Assembly: GCA_964451415.1 (NCBI GenBank)
Contig: CAYVHU010000014.1
Location: forward strand, 6,658-70,657
Source: CAYVHU01 sp964451415
GTDB lineage: Bacteria; Pseudomonadota; Alphaproteobacteria; Rhodospirillales; Magnetovibrionaceae
Reading direction: 5' to 3'
Length of the DNA stretch: 64,000 bases
Part shown: positions 25,679 through 33,241 of the stretch, one piece after another
Layout: every line of letters begins with the position of its first letter
Position numbering within the stretch: the stretch's first letter is position 1
Translations under genes and position numbers: made by a program
Notes under the pieces: generated by a model
Told to the model about the DNA's origin: nothing
The model's input: only the letters and a program-made list of their open reading frames with translations
The model's database searches: none

Positions 25679-26543
25679 CGAATAGCACGGGGTGAACGCG
25701 TTGAAAGTTGCAGCCATTATTGAAGCCCGCATGCGTTCTTCTCGCCTGCCGGGCAAGCTCATGTTGCCTATTGTGGAGAAGCCTGCTCTGGCGCATTTGT
25801 TCGAGCGGTTGAGGCGATGCAAAAAACTTGACGATATCATCCTTGCTACCACCGAAACGCCCTGCGACGTTGTGTTGGCGGATTTTGCGCAACGTCAGGA
25901 CGTAAATTTCTTCCGTGGTAGCGAAAATGACGTCATGTCGCGGGTTTTATATGCTGCGCGTGAATTTGATGTTGATGTCATCGTCGAGATCACCAGCGAT
26001 TGCCCTTTGGTTGACACTGCCATGGTGGACGCGGCTATAGATCAGTTTTTTACTGGGAAACTGGAGTATTTATCCAACGTTATCAAGCGCACGTATCCGC
26101 GCGGTCTGGATGTCCAGATTTTCACACGCACGGCTCTTGAGCGGACGTTTGAGAGCACCGGCGATCCGGTGGACCGGGAACATGTTTCGTTGTTTATTTA
26201 CGAACACCCGGAAATTTTCAGACTGGGTCATTTCGGATGTGAAGGCACGCGGTTGGAGTGGCCAGAGCAAAGAATCACTCTGGACACGCCCGAGGATTAT
26301 TTTGTGATCCGGTCCGTTTTTGAAAATCTTTATCCCGAAAATCCGGAATTCGGTTATGCGGACATCCATGGGTTTTTGCAAGAAAACCCTGATATTGCCG
26401 CGATAAACATGGAAATTGTCCAAAAGCGGGCGCGTGGTTACGATTTCACGCTCAAGGCCCGTCAGGCCTTGGGGTTGGAGTAGGTTGAGCGGGTATCATC
26501 GCCTGTAAGCGGATTGCCGGGGCTTACAGTTATGGCTGTCAGG
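25448..26543 (+). repeat. 1.1-kb direct repeat, left copy
   Basis: This block recurs at 29832-30935 in the same orientation. It spans the end of the GT-B gene, the whole SpsF-type gene and 60 bp beyond. The last part holds CTGTAAGC (26503-26510) pairing with GCTTACAG (26522-26529), an 8-bp stem-loop kept in both copies. No T run follows, so a rho-independent terminator is doubtful. Confidence 0.9.
25692..26483 (+). CDS. SpsF-type cytidylyltransferase, copy 1
   Basis: A 263-residue nucleotidyltransferase of the SpsF family (COG1861). KVAAIIEARMRSSRLPGK is the NTP-binding loop, and EITSDCPLVD, YLSNVIKRTYPRGLDVQIF and RITLDTPEDYFVI are family motifs. In Bacillus sps operons SpsF accompanies pseudaminate-type genes, so it probably makes CMP-pseudaminic acid here. 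GTG 25692 and TTG 25701 are both possible starts; the second has GGGGTG at better spacing. It is nearly identical to the gene at 30084; I count 17 differing residues out of 263. Both copies look intact. Confidence 0.85.
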   Translation: MNALKVAAIIEARMRSSRLPGKLMLPIVEKPALAHLFERLRRCKKLDDIILATTETPCDVVLADFAQRQDVNFFRGSENDVMSRVLYAAREFDVDVIVEITSDCPLVDTAMVDAAIDQFFTGKLEYLSNVIKRTYPRGLDVQIFTRTALERTFESTGDPVDREHVSLFIYEHPEIFRLGHFGCEGTRLEWPEQRITLDTPEDYFVIRSVFENLYPENPEFGYADIHGFLQENPDIAAINMEIVQKRARGYDFTLKARQALGLE

Positions 26544-26780
26544 AACATGGGGAACACGTCATGCGCTCTCGCCGATGAGGCCGAAGACGTTCAGTCAACG
26601 GCTGGAATGTATCGGCGTCAACGCCCGTCAGGGTGCGATATTGTCGTTTGGGAATAAGCCACTCGCTGTTACTTTAGCATCGGAAGGGCCTCCTGCGCCC
26701 TTCCTCCGTTGAATCACGGATCAGTTAACAAAGATTCACCAGACTTTTGCAACAGGTCTAATAATTGGAAGTTTTTCGCT
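26544..26780. mobile_element. Intergenic stretch with possible IS terminal remnant
   Basis: No gene is seen here. AGACTTTTGCAACAGGTC at 26741-26758 resembles a terminal inverted repeat of IS5-like elements read from the inside out, where TGTTGCAAAAGTC is common. No transposase fragment is recognisable, so this is a weak call. It adjoins the left border of the PseA-HisH-HisF block. Confidence 0.25.
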
Positions 26781-27932
26781 ATGATTAAGTACTGCACTCA
26801 ATGCCTCTATCCCGAGACCAAACCGGATCTTCATATTGACGCCGAAGGCGTGTGTAGTGCCTGTCGCAGTTATGAAAAAAGAACAAAAATAAATTGGGAA
26901 GATCGTGCCCTGGATTTAGAGCGAATCCTTGAAAAATATCGGAATCGAGATGGTTCAAATTATGATTGTATCGTTCCCGTAAGCGGTGGAAAAGATAGTA
27001 CGTATCAAGTTCTAAAAGTTTTAGAATTCGGGTTAAACCCGCTGTGCGTAACAGGCACGACTTGTTCTTTATCTGAGATTGGGCGTCGAAATATAGAGAA
27101 TTTAAAAAATCTCGGTGTGGACTATATCGAGGTCACGACCAATCCCATTGTACGAAGGAAAATGAACCGTTTGTGCTTGCGCACGATCGGTGATATTTCC
27201 TGGCCGGAACACGTTAAAATCTTCACAATTCCCGTTCAGGTCGCTGTGAAATATAACGTTAAGCTCATCATCTGGGGGGAAAATCCTCAACATGAGTATG
27301 GCGGTCCTGCCGCTTCGCAACAAAGCAATGTGCTCGACCGGAATTGGTTGGAAGAGTTCGGTGGCCTTCTTGGTTTTCGCGTGACTGATTTTATCGATCA
27401 GGAAGGAATTGAAAAACGACACCTTATTCCTTTCACGTACCCGAGTGACAAGGAACTTCAGGCGGTGGGAGTAACGGGCCTGTTTCTCGGCTACTATGTT
27501 CCCTGGGATGGGTACACCAATGCCTTGTATGCGCAAGCCTACGGGTTCGAGACCTATCCAAATGTCGTGGAAGGCTCTCTCGCAGACTATGAAAATTTAG
27601 ATAATCACCATATGGGTATTCATGATTATTTTAAATATTTGAAGTTTGGCTTTGGTCGTGCGAGTGATATTGCATCCAACCATATTCGAAGGGGGCGTCT
27701 CCGTCGGGCAGATGCGCTCAATCTTATTAAACGACATGACGGTAAATTTCCGTGGACCTATCTTGGAAAACCTGTTGAGGACATCCTTTCGGAAATTTCG
27801 GTTCCCTTTGATGAATTCATTAAAATTTGCGATCAGTTTACGAACAAGAGATTGTTTGAATGCGATCATGACAACGTTTTGATCAAGGATAAGAACTTGA
27901 ACTTGACCAAGACGAATGACGATAATTTGTAA
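26781..27932 (+). CDS. pseA: N-acetyl sugar amidotransferase, PseA/WbpG family
   Basis: A 383-residue ATP-pyrophosphatase. The N-terminus carries zinc-type cysteines (YCTQCLYPETKP and GVCSACRSY). The PP-loop VPVSGGKDSTYQ lies near residue 70. WGENPQHEYGGPA is typical of the family. WbpG in Pseudomonas and PseA in Campylobacter use it, with ammonia from HisH/HisF homologues, to make an acetamidino group on an amino sugar. ATG 26781 has TGGAAG ahead; upstream starts lack one. AT-rich codons set it off from neighbours. It is followed by hisH and hisF, forming the complete amidinating set. Confidence 0.9.
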   Translation: MIKYCTQCLYPETKPDLHIDAEGVCSACRSYEKRTKINWEDRALDLERILEKYRNRDGSNYDCIVPVSGGKDSTYQVLKVLEFGLNPLCVTGTTCSLSEIGRRNIENLKNLGVDYIEVTTNPIVRRKMNRLCLRTIGDISWPEHVKIFTIPVQVAVKYNVKLIIWGENPQHEYGGPAASQQSNVLDRNWLEEFGGLLGFRVTDFIDQEGIEKRHLIPFTYPSDKELQAVGVTGLFLGYYVPWDGYTNALYAQAYGFETYPNVVEGSLADYENLDNHHMGIHDYFKYLKFGFGRASDIASNHIRRGRLRRADALNLIKRHDGKFPWTYLGKPVEDILSEISVPFDEFIKICDQFTNKRLFECDHDNVLIKDKNLNLTKTNDDNL

Positions 27933-28558
27933 TGCGTGTCGCCATCATAGATTATGGCCTTTGCAATTTAGGATCCGTATGCCGTGCCGTTGAAGTCAAT
28001 GGCGGCTCGCCGTTCATAACGGCGGAGCCCAAGGAAGCGGTAACGGCCGACAAATTTATTTTGCCGGGCGTTGGTGCTTTTCCCGATGCGATGTCCAATC
28101 TTAATGCTTCTGGAATGAGCGAAGCCTTGCGCGAAATGGTGCTTGGTAAATCACGTCTCTTCCTTGGCGTGTGTCTTGGTATGCAACTTCTTGCGGACAG
28201 TTCGACGGAGGGGGGGCGAACTCCGGGTTTGGGTTGGGTGCCGGGGATCGTGAAAAAACTTGAACCAGCAGAAGAAACACCTAAAAAAAGAGAGCGTGTG
28301 CCTCATGTCGGCTGGAATGAGGTTATTCCGAACGCCGCAAACCGATTATTTGCGAACATAGACAAGGAAGCGGATTTTTATTTTGTTCACAGTTACCATT
28401 TCGATGTTTTATCGGAAGATCATGTTTTAGCGACAACGCCATATTGCAACGGTTTCGTGTCGGCGGTACAAAAAGACAATATTTTTGGGACGCAATTTCA
28501 TCCCGAAAAAAGCCAAAAGAACGGTCTGAATTTGTTGGCTAATTTCCTTGCCCTTTAA
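27932..28558 (+). CDS. hisH: Glutamine amidotransferase HisH paralogue
   Basis: A 208-residue class-I glutaminase. It has IIDYGLCNLGSVCRAVE, the nucleophile cysteine in FLGVCLGMQLL, and the His-Glu pair in TQFHPEKSQ. It supplies ammonia through HisF. In this setting, next to PseA/WbpG and far from other his genes, it is the polysaccharide-dedicated paralogue rather than the histidine enzyme. It starts one base into the stop of pseA (TAATG). Confidence 0.9.
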   Translation: MRVAIIDYGLCNLGSVCRAVEVNGGSPFITAEPKEAVTADKFILPGVGAFPDAMSNLNASGMSEALREMVLGKSRLFLGVCLGMQLLADSSTEGGRTPGLGWVPGIVKKLEPAEETPKKRERVPHVGWNEVIPNAANRLFANIDKEADFYFVHSYHFDVLSEDHVLATTPYCNGFVSAVQKDNIFGTQFHPEKSQKNGLNLLANFLAL

Positions 28559-28560
28559 CA

Positions 28561-29316
28561 ATGCTTAAATCTCGCATCATCCCGACCTTGTTGTATCGAG
28601 ACCTTGGTTTGGTCAAAGGGATCAGTTTTGATTCCTGGCGGCGTATCGGTCCTGCGATGCAAGCCATAAAAGTTTACAATATGCGCGATGTCGATGAACT
28701 TGCGTTTCTCGATATCACGGCGACCAACGATCACCGGGAGCCGGATTATGCTCTTATCGAAAGCTTGGCGACGGAATGTTTCGCACCGTTTGCGGTCGGT
28801 GGCGGAATTTGTAAGCTGGAACACGTTCGGAAATTATTAATGGCGGGAGCGGACAAGGTCATCATCAATACAGCTGCGGTTCAGTCTCCGGAATTTATCG
28901 GCGCCGTCGCGGATAAATTTGGAAGTCAATGCGTTGTCGTTTCTATCGACGTGCGAAAATCAAAAGATATTGGGTATGAGGTCTATACCGAATCCGCGAC
29001 CAAGCCGACAGGTTTTGGCCTTGTGGAAATCATCTCTAAAGCCGAAGCGTGCGGAGCCGGTGAAATTTTGATTACGTCCATCGAACGTGATGGAACCATG
29101 AAAGGGTGCGATTTGGATCTGATCGAAATTGCATGTGAAAGTGTTTCCATCCCGGTTATAGCCTCTGGCGGGGTTGGCAATTACGACCATATGGGCCAAG
29201 CCTTGAGCGTTGGCGCTTCCGCCGTTGCTGCGGCCAGCATTTTCCATTTTACGCAACAAACGCCCTTGGAGGCTAAAAAGTATCTGCGACGTCAAGGCTA
29301 TAGCGTTAGGCTTTGA
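28561..29316 (+). CDS. hisF: HisF paralogue, cyclase-like ammonia channel
   Basis: A 251-residue (beta/alpha)8 barrel. It has the N-terminal RIIPTLLYRDLGLVKG in place of the canonical RIIPCLDVxxGRVVKG, FAVGGGICKLE, GADKVIINTAAV, ILITSIERDGTMKGCDL and VIASGGVGNYDHM. The changed N-terminus fits HisF2-type proteins of the LPS amidination system, where the barrel mainly channels ammonia from HisH to WbpG. It follows hisH by 2 bp and ends the AT-rich block. Confidence 0.9.
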   Translation: MLKSRIIPTLLYRDLGLVKGISFDSWRRIGPAMQAIKVYNMRDVDELAFLDITATNDHREPDYALIESLATECFAPFAVGGGICKLEHVRKLLMAGADKVIINTAAVQSPEFIGAVADKFGSQCVVVSIDVRKSKDIGYEVYTESATKPTGFGLVEIISKAEACGAGEILITSIERDGTMKGCDLDLIEIACESVSIPVIASGGVGNYDHMGQALSVGASAVAAASIFHFTQQTPLEAKKYLRRQGYSVRL

Positions 29317-29756
29317 CGCAGGCGAAAGCCTGCTTGCGATCGGAAATGAAATGATGTTGGAATCTCCTGACGTTTTGGTTGTGGTTGAATTCGAGGGTCA
29401 GATTGCGCAGGCTCTTGAACGCACGATGGCACATACGAAAGACGATGACCCTGTGCCCCGGTGCGTGGCTGTCGTTTGGCGAAGGGAATCCGCACAAAGC
29501 CCTGTCCACCTTCATGCGCTTGCACAAAAGCGCCATCACCCCGAGGACAAAGTTGGAGCCGATGGACATTGACGAAGAGTTGGAAAACCTGGCTCCCGAT
29601 CTGATCGCGTTCTCCGTGGAGGAGTTGTCCCGGACCAGGCTTGCACAGGCAAACCCATCCGCGCCACCAGCCAATCAGAACCAGCCAAAAGTCGGAAGGA
29701 ACGATCCGTGCCCCTGCGGCTCCGGAAAGAAATTCAAAAAATGCAGCCTGAACTGA
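29317..29756 (+). pseudogene. Fragment of a SEC-C motif protein, frameshifted
   Basis: Two short overlapping frames carry related pieces. The first reads VVEFEGQIAQALERTMAHTKDDDPV. The second continues with SFGEGNPHKALSTFM and ends in the SEC-C zinc motif GRNDPCPCGSGKKFKKC. No start or complete domain is seen. It looks like the broken 3' end of a larger SEC-C protein with one frameshift near 29460. It sits between hisF and the right repeat copy and shows that this junction is a rearrangement scar. Confidence 0.55.
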
Positions 29757-29831
29757 AATCATAAACCGCGTGGTTTCCCGGACGTTTACGAAGAAATCAA
29801 GATTTACGGAACAGCAAATCGCCTTTATTTT

Positions 29832-30935
29832 GAAGCCCTCGTTGTCGGCACGGCGGTGGTATCGTTCCAACTCGACACGAACGGCAAATTTGAATTCTAT
29901 GGGACTTCGTTGTGATTAAACAGCTAGTGCCGATGGCGCGCAGGACCGACAGGTTGGCCCCCTTGATCGATGAGGCCCTGATGCGCAGCGTGACGGCGGT
30001 GCGCGACAAGGTCGGTGTTTTGTATAAAGACGGCCCTTGCGCACTGCATTGACGGTATACGGCGAAATAACGAATAGTACGGGGTGAACACGTTGAAAGT
30101 TGCAGCCATTATTGAAGCCCGCATGCGGTCCTCACGCCTGCCGGGGAAGATCATGTTGCCTATTGTGGGGAAGCCCGCCTTGGCGCATTTGTTCGAGCGG
30201 TTGAGGCGATGCAAGAATCTTGACGATGTCATCCTTGCAACCCCTGAAACGCCCTGCGACGTTGTGTTGGCGGACTTTGCGCAGCGTCAGGGCGTAAATT
30301 TTTTCCGTGGTAGCGAAAACGATGTCATGTCGCGGGTTTTATATGCCGCGCGTGAATTTGATGTCGATGTCATCGTCGAGATCACCAGCGATTGCCCTTT
30401 GGTTGACCCTGCCATGGTGGATGCGGCCATCGACCAGTTTTTTTCCGAGAAACTGGAGTATTTATCCAACGTTATCAAGCGCACGTATCCGCGCGGTCTG
30501 GATGTCCAGATTTTCACTCGCACGGCTCTGGAGCGGGCGTTTGAGAACACCGGCGATCCGGTTGACCGGGAACATGTTGCGTTGTTTATTTACGAACACC
30601 CGGAAATTTTCAAACTGGGTCATTTCGGATGCGAAGGTACGCGGTTGGAGTGGCCAGAGCAGAGAATCACCCTGGACACGCCCGAGGATTATTTTGTTAT
30701 CCGGTCCGTTTTTGAGAACCTTTATGCTGAAAACCCGGAGTTCGGTTATGTGGATATCCATGGGTTTTTGCAAAAAAACCCTGATATCGCCGCGATAAAC
30801 ATGGAAATTGTCCAAAAGCGAGCACGCGGTTACGATTTCACGCTCAAGGCCCGTCAGGCCTTGGGGTTGGAGTAGGTTGAGCGGGTATCATCGCCTGTAA
30901 GCGGATTGCCGGGGCTTACAGTTATGGCTGTCAGG
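29832..30935 (+). repeat. 1.1-kb direct repeat, right copy
   Basis: Aligns with 25448-26543. It begins with a decayed copy of the C-terminus of the GT-B gene (EALVVGTAVVSFQLDTNGK), which meets a TGA at about 29913 and a short extra stretch, then an intact SpsF-type gene, then the same stem-loop (CTGTAAGC 30895-30902 with GCTTACAG 30914-30921). Nucleotide divergence of several percent shows the duplication is not recent, or that it came from a related strain. Confidence 0.9.
30084..30875 (+). CDS. SpsF-type cytidylyltransferase, copy 2
   Basis: A second complete 263-residue SpsF-family gene in the right-hand repeat. All family motifs are kept: AIIEARMRSSRLPGK, EITSDCPLVDPAMVD, NVIKRTYPRGLDVQ and ITLDTPEDYF. 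Its P108 in LVDPAMVD and G29 in VGKPALAHL look more like family consensus than the T and E of copy 1, so it may be the better-preserved ancestor; that is a judgement by eye. GTG 30084 and TTG 30093 are both possible starts. It lies closest to pseG-pseH and pseI and could be the CMP-pseudaminate step. Confidence 0.85.
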   Translation: MNTLKVAAIIEARMRSSRLPGKIMLPIVGKPALAHLFERLRRCKNLDDVILATPETPCDVVLADFAQRQGVNFFRGSENDVMSRVLYAAREFDVDVIVEITSDCPLVDPAMVDAAIDQFFSEKLEYLSNVIKRTYPRGLDVQIFTRTALERAFENTGDPVDREHVALFIYEHPEIFKLGHFGCEGTRLEWPEQRITLDTPEDYFVIRSVFENLYAENPEFGYVDIHGFLQKNPDIAAINMEIVQKRARGYDFTLKARQALGLE

Positions 30936-30947
30936 CAAACGGGTTTG

Positions 30948-31320
30948 CCCCGGCACGCATGCGCAGGCTTACCCTTTATATTGTGCGTGTGATCCCGACC
31001 TCCTGGTGCACCGGCATTTTTCGGATGCCTTCGGTGTCGGCAATACGGACCTTGATGCTGCTCAAATGTTAAAAGATGTGTGCCTTGATACGGTTAGTAT
31101 ATGCACGCCGACCGCTACCCATGAAGTCATTCTCAAGCAAGGCCTGGATGCGGGCGTACGTGCGATTTGGTGTGAAAAGCCCTTGGGTCGGGACGTGTTG
31201 CCTTTGCAGCGACGGGTTGCCCAGGCCGTTGATATCGACACTTCGGAGGATTACGCCCGGGTGACAACCATGGTCGAGGTGAACGTCAGGGCCGATATGC
31301 GCACCAGGGAAGGACAATAG
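30948..31320 (+). pseudogene. Chimeric remnant: Gfo/Idh/MocA oxidoreductase joined to a cytidylyltransferase tail
   Basis: The frame reads THAQAYPLYCACDPDLLVH at its beginning and VSICTPTATHEVIL then IWCEKPLG, which is the NAD domain of a Gfo/Idh/MocA oxidoreductase without its GxGxxG start. After LQRRV it turns into QAVDIDTSEDYARV, the C-terminal motif of NeuA/PseF cytidylyltransferases, and stops at 31320. Neither protein is complete. A deletion fused two genes; the lost one may have been the original PseF of this pathway, now replaced by the SpsF copies. Confidence 0.6.
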
Positions 31321-31321
31321 C

Positions 31322-33241
31322 TTGAGTACGAAGCAGAACAAGGTTGTGGTTTTTCGCTGGTTGTCATGGATGAATTTGCCTGTGGCCTTGCTGATGCGTT
31401 TGTTTGGTATGCGCGTTGTGTTCATTGAGACAACAAATCGGCTGCGCTCTCTGTGCGGACATGCTCGCCTTGACGCACTGGGCCTGGAATGGGTCAATTA
31501 TCCCGCTTACAAAGGATATCAAGTCGATGCCGAACTGAAGCTTGTGCCCGCTTTTGCGCTGAAGATTCTTGAGACTTCTTTTGGCACCCTTGAATGTGAT
31601 GTGCTTATACAAAACGTTTCAGCATTACAAGGCGACGAGGGGAAGGCACGGGCTGTGTTGTTGGCTGTTTTGCAAACGTCTCTAGAGCCATACGCTCACT
31701 CTTATGCCCTTGCAGAATATTTTCAAGAAAACGGGATGCAGGCCTACATTTTCCAGGCACGCGATGTGTTTTGTGCAATGCTGAACGATCCCAGGATTAC
31801 AAGGGTTCGTAATCTCAATCCGTTCTTTCGCGTGCCTTGGGTGCTTTTGAGACAAATTGCCAATGTGATTTCGGCAAGATCTATGCGGCGGCTTCGGCAG
31901 GTTCTCAGAACACGAACCCAAGGACATGCGACGCATTGCGCTGATGTGGAAAGCACCCCTGCTTACGCGCCAAAGGTTTTGTATTTCCCCCACAAAGGGA
32001 TCAGTTACGGGGACTTGTTCCTTAAGGATCAATACTATGTCGACGATCCGGACAGCCCTTTCCATCGGGAGCGGATCCAGCATGTGGAATTGAACTGGAT
32101 GTTGTCACAAGCTGAGCGTAAGTCCATTGCCGCAGATTATGAAAAGCATGGTCTTAATGTGGAGTTTGTGGATCTCCCTCAAATTTCGGTAGACACTGTT
32201 GTGCGCGGTATGGTCGTTATGGCCAAGGTGCTATTTGGGCGCCCGAGATTTCTGACCAAGACCTTGATGTTTGCCCGAATTTTGAAACAAGTGAGTGCGT
32301 GTGAGAAAGCTTTTTCACATTATTCAGGTGCTCAGGTCGCACTCCTTGGGCATGACTATTTATTTCCGAAGATCGCTATCGTTGCTCTTCAAGCTATTGG
32401 TGTTAAAGTTGTTGCCGTGCAGGAAAGATTTGTTAGTGCATTTATTCCTTCGCATTCTATACTTGCTGACGTTTATTGTGTTCACGGAAATCTTGTTAAA
32501 CGACAACTTGAAAAAGCACCCTACGCGCACATTAAGACTTTGAGTGTTACCGGAGATCCCAGAGCGTCTAAAATTTTTCAATATCAAGATGTGGCTCTGG
32601 CGGAAAGAGCAGAGCGGTTTTCGGCTTTTCGTAACGTCTGTCTTGTCCTTGATTTTCATTCCGATCCGGACCCCTTCGCAAATGCGATGTACTGCCATGC
32701 CTGCAACTGGTCCAGTAATATATATTTTTACGAGGTCGTGGCCAGGCTTGCCGAGGATCACCCCGAATGTATGTTTATTATTCGAGGCAAAAATGCAAAG
32801 TGGTTGAATATCCCCGCATTGCGGAGCGTTGCCTTACGCTTGGACGCCTATCCCAATGTGATTGTTGATCAGCGTTACGATTTAATGGATCGTTCTTATT
32901 GTCTGGCTGCAATGGCAGATATTATTATTGCCCGTCAGACGTCACTTTGTGACCAGTGTCTGGCGGCAGGTCGCCCTGTCTTGATATATGATGTGTTGGA
33001 AAATGGTGATCCCATTGTTGCCCCGTGGTTCGATTATGAGCCGTTTTCGATTCTGATCAACAATGAACAAGATCTGCACCGACGCTTTCATGATGTACTT
33101 TATGCAGATGATTATATATCAGAAGAATTGTTTCGTGAAATGCGTCAGGACCACTACAACGTCACATCGGATGCAGACGTTATCGCCGCCCCTCAACGTG
33201 TGAAATCAGTCGTTCATGGGGTTTTGGATCGGAACCTTTAA
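31322..33241 (+). CDS. Large putative surface-glycan glycosyltransferase
   Basis: A 639-residue protein I cannot assign to a named family. It begins with a hydrophobic stretch (VVFRWLSWMNLPVALLMRLFGMRVVFI) that may associate with the membrane. The C-terminal half reads as GT-B: VCLVLDFHSDPDPFANAMY, CMFIIRGKNAKW, then YCLAAMADIIIARQTSLCDQCLAAGRPVLIYD. It starts at TTG with GGAAGGA 9 nt upstream and its stop overlaps pseG-pseH by one base. Position in the pse block suggests transfer of pseudaminic acid; this is inference from context. AT-richer than the kdn cassette. Confidence 0.7.
   Translation: MSTKQNKVVVFRWLSWMNLPVALLMRLFGMRVVFIETTNRLRSLCGHARLDALGLEWVNYPAYKGYQVDAELKLVPAFALKILETSFGTLECDVLIQNVSALQGDEGKARAVLLAVLQTSLEPYAHSYALAEYFQENGMQAYIFQARDVFCAMLNDPRITRVRNLNPFFRVPWVLLRQIANVISARSMRRLRQVLRTRTQGHATHCADVESTPAYAPKVLYFPHKGISYGDLFLKDQYYVDDPDSPFHRERIQHVELNWMLSQAERKSIAADYEKHGLNVEFVDLPQISVDTVVRGMVVMAKVLFGRPRFLTKTLMFARILKQVSACEKAFSHYSGAQVALLGHDYLFPKIAIVALQAIGVKVVAVQERFVSAFIPSHSILADVYCVHGNLVKRQLEKAPYAHIKTLSVTGDPRASKIFQYQDVALAERAERFSAFRNVCLVLDFHSDPDPFANAMYCHACNWSSNIYFYEVVARLAEDHPECMFIIRGKNAKWLNIPALRSVALRLDAYPNVIVDQRYDLMDRSYCLAAMADIIIARQTSLCDQCLAAGRPVLIYDVLENGDPIVAPWFDYEPFSILINNEQDLHRRFHDVLYADDYISEELFREMRQDHYNVTSDADVIAAPQRVKSVVHGVLDRNL

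Noticed and set aside
25915..25929. Second ops-like site GTGGTAGCGAAAATG
   Set aside because: The 3' half does not match the ops core and it lies inside a coding region, repeated only because the gene is duplicated.
26503..26529. Stem-loop after the SpsF copies as rho-independent terminator
   Set aside because: The 8-bp stem is real in both copies but has no following T run; kept only as part of the repeat.
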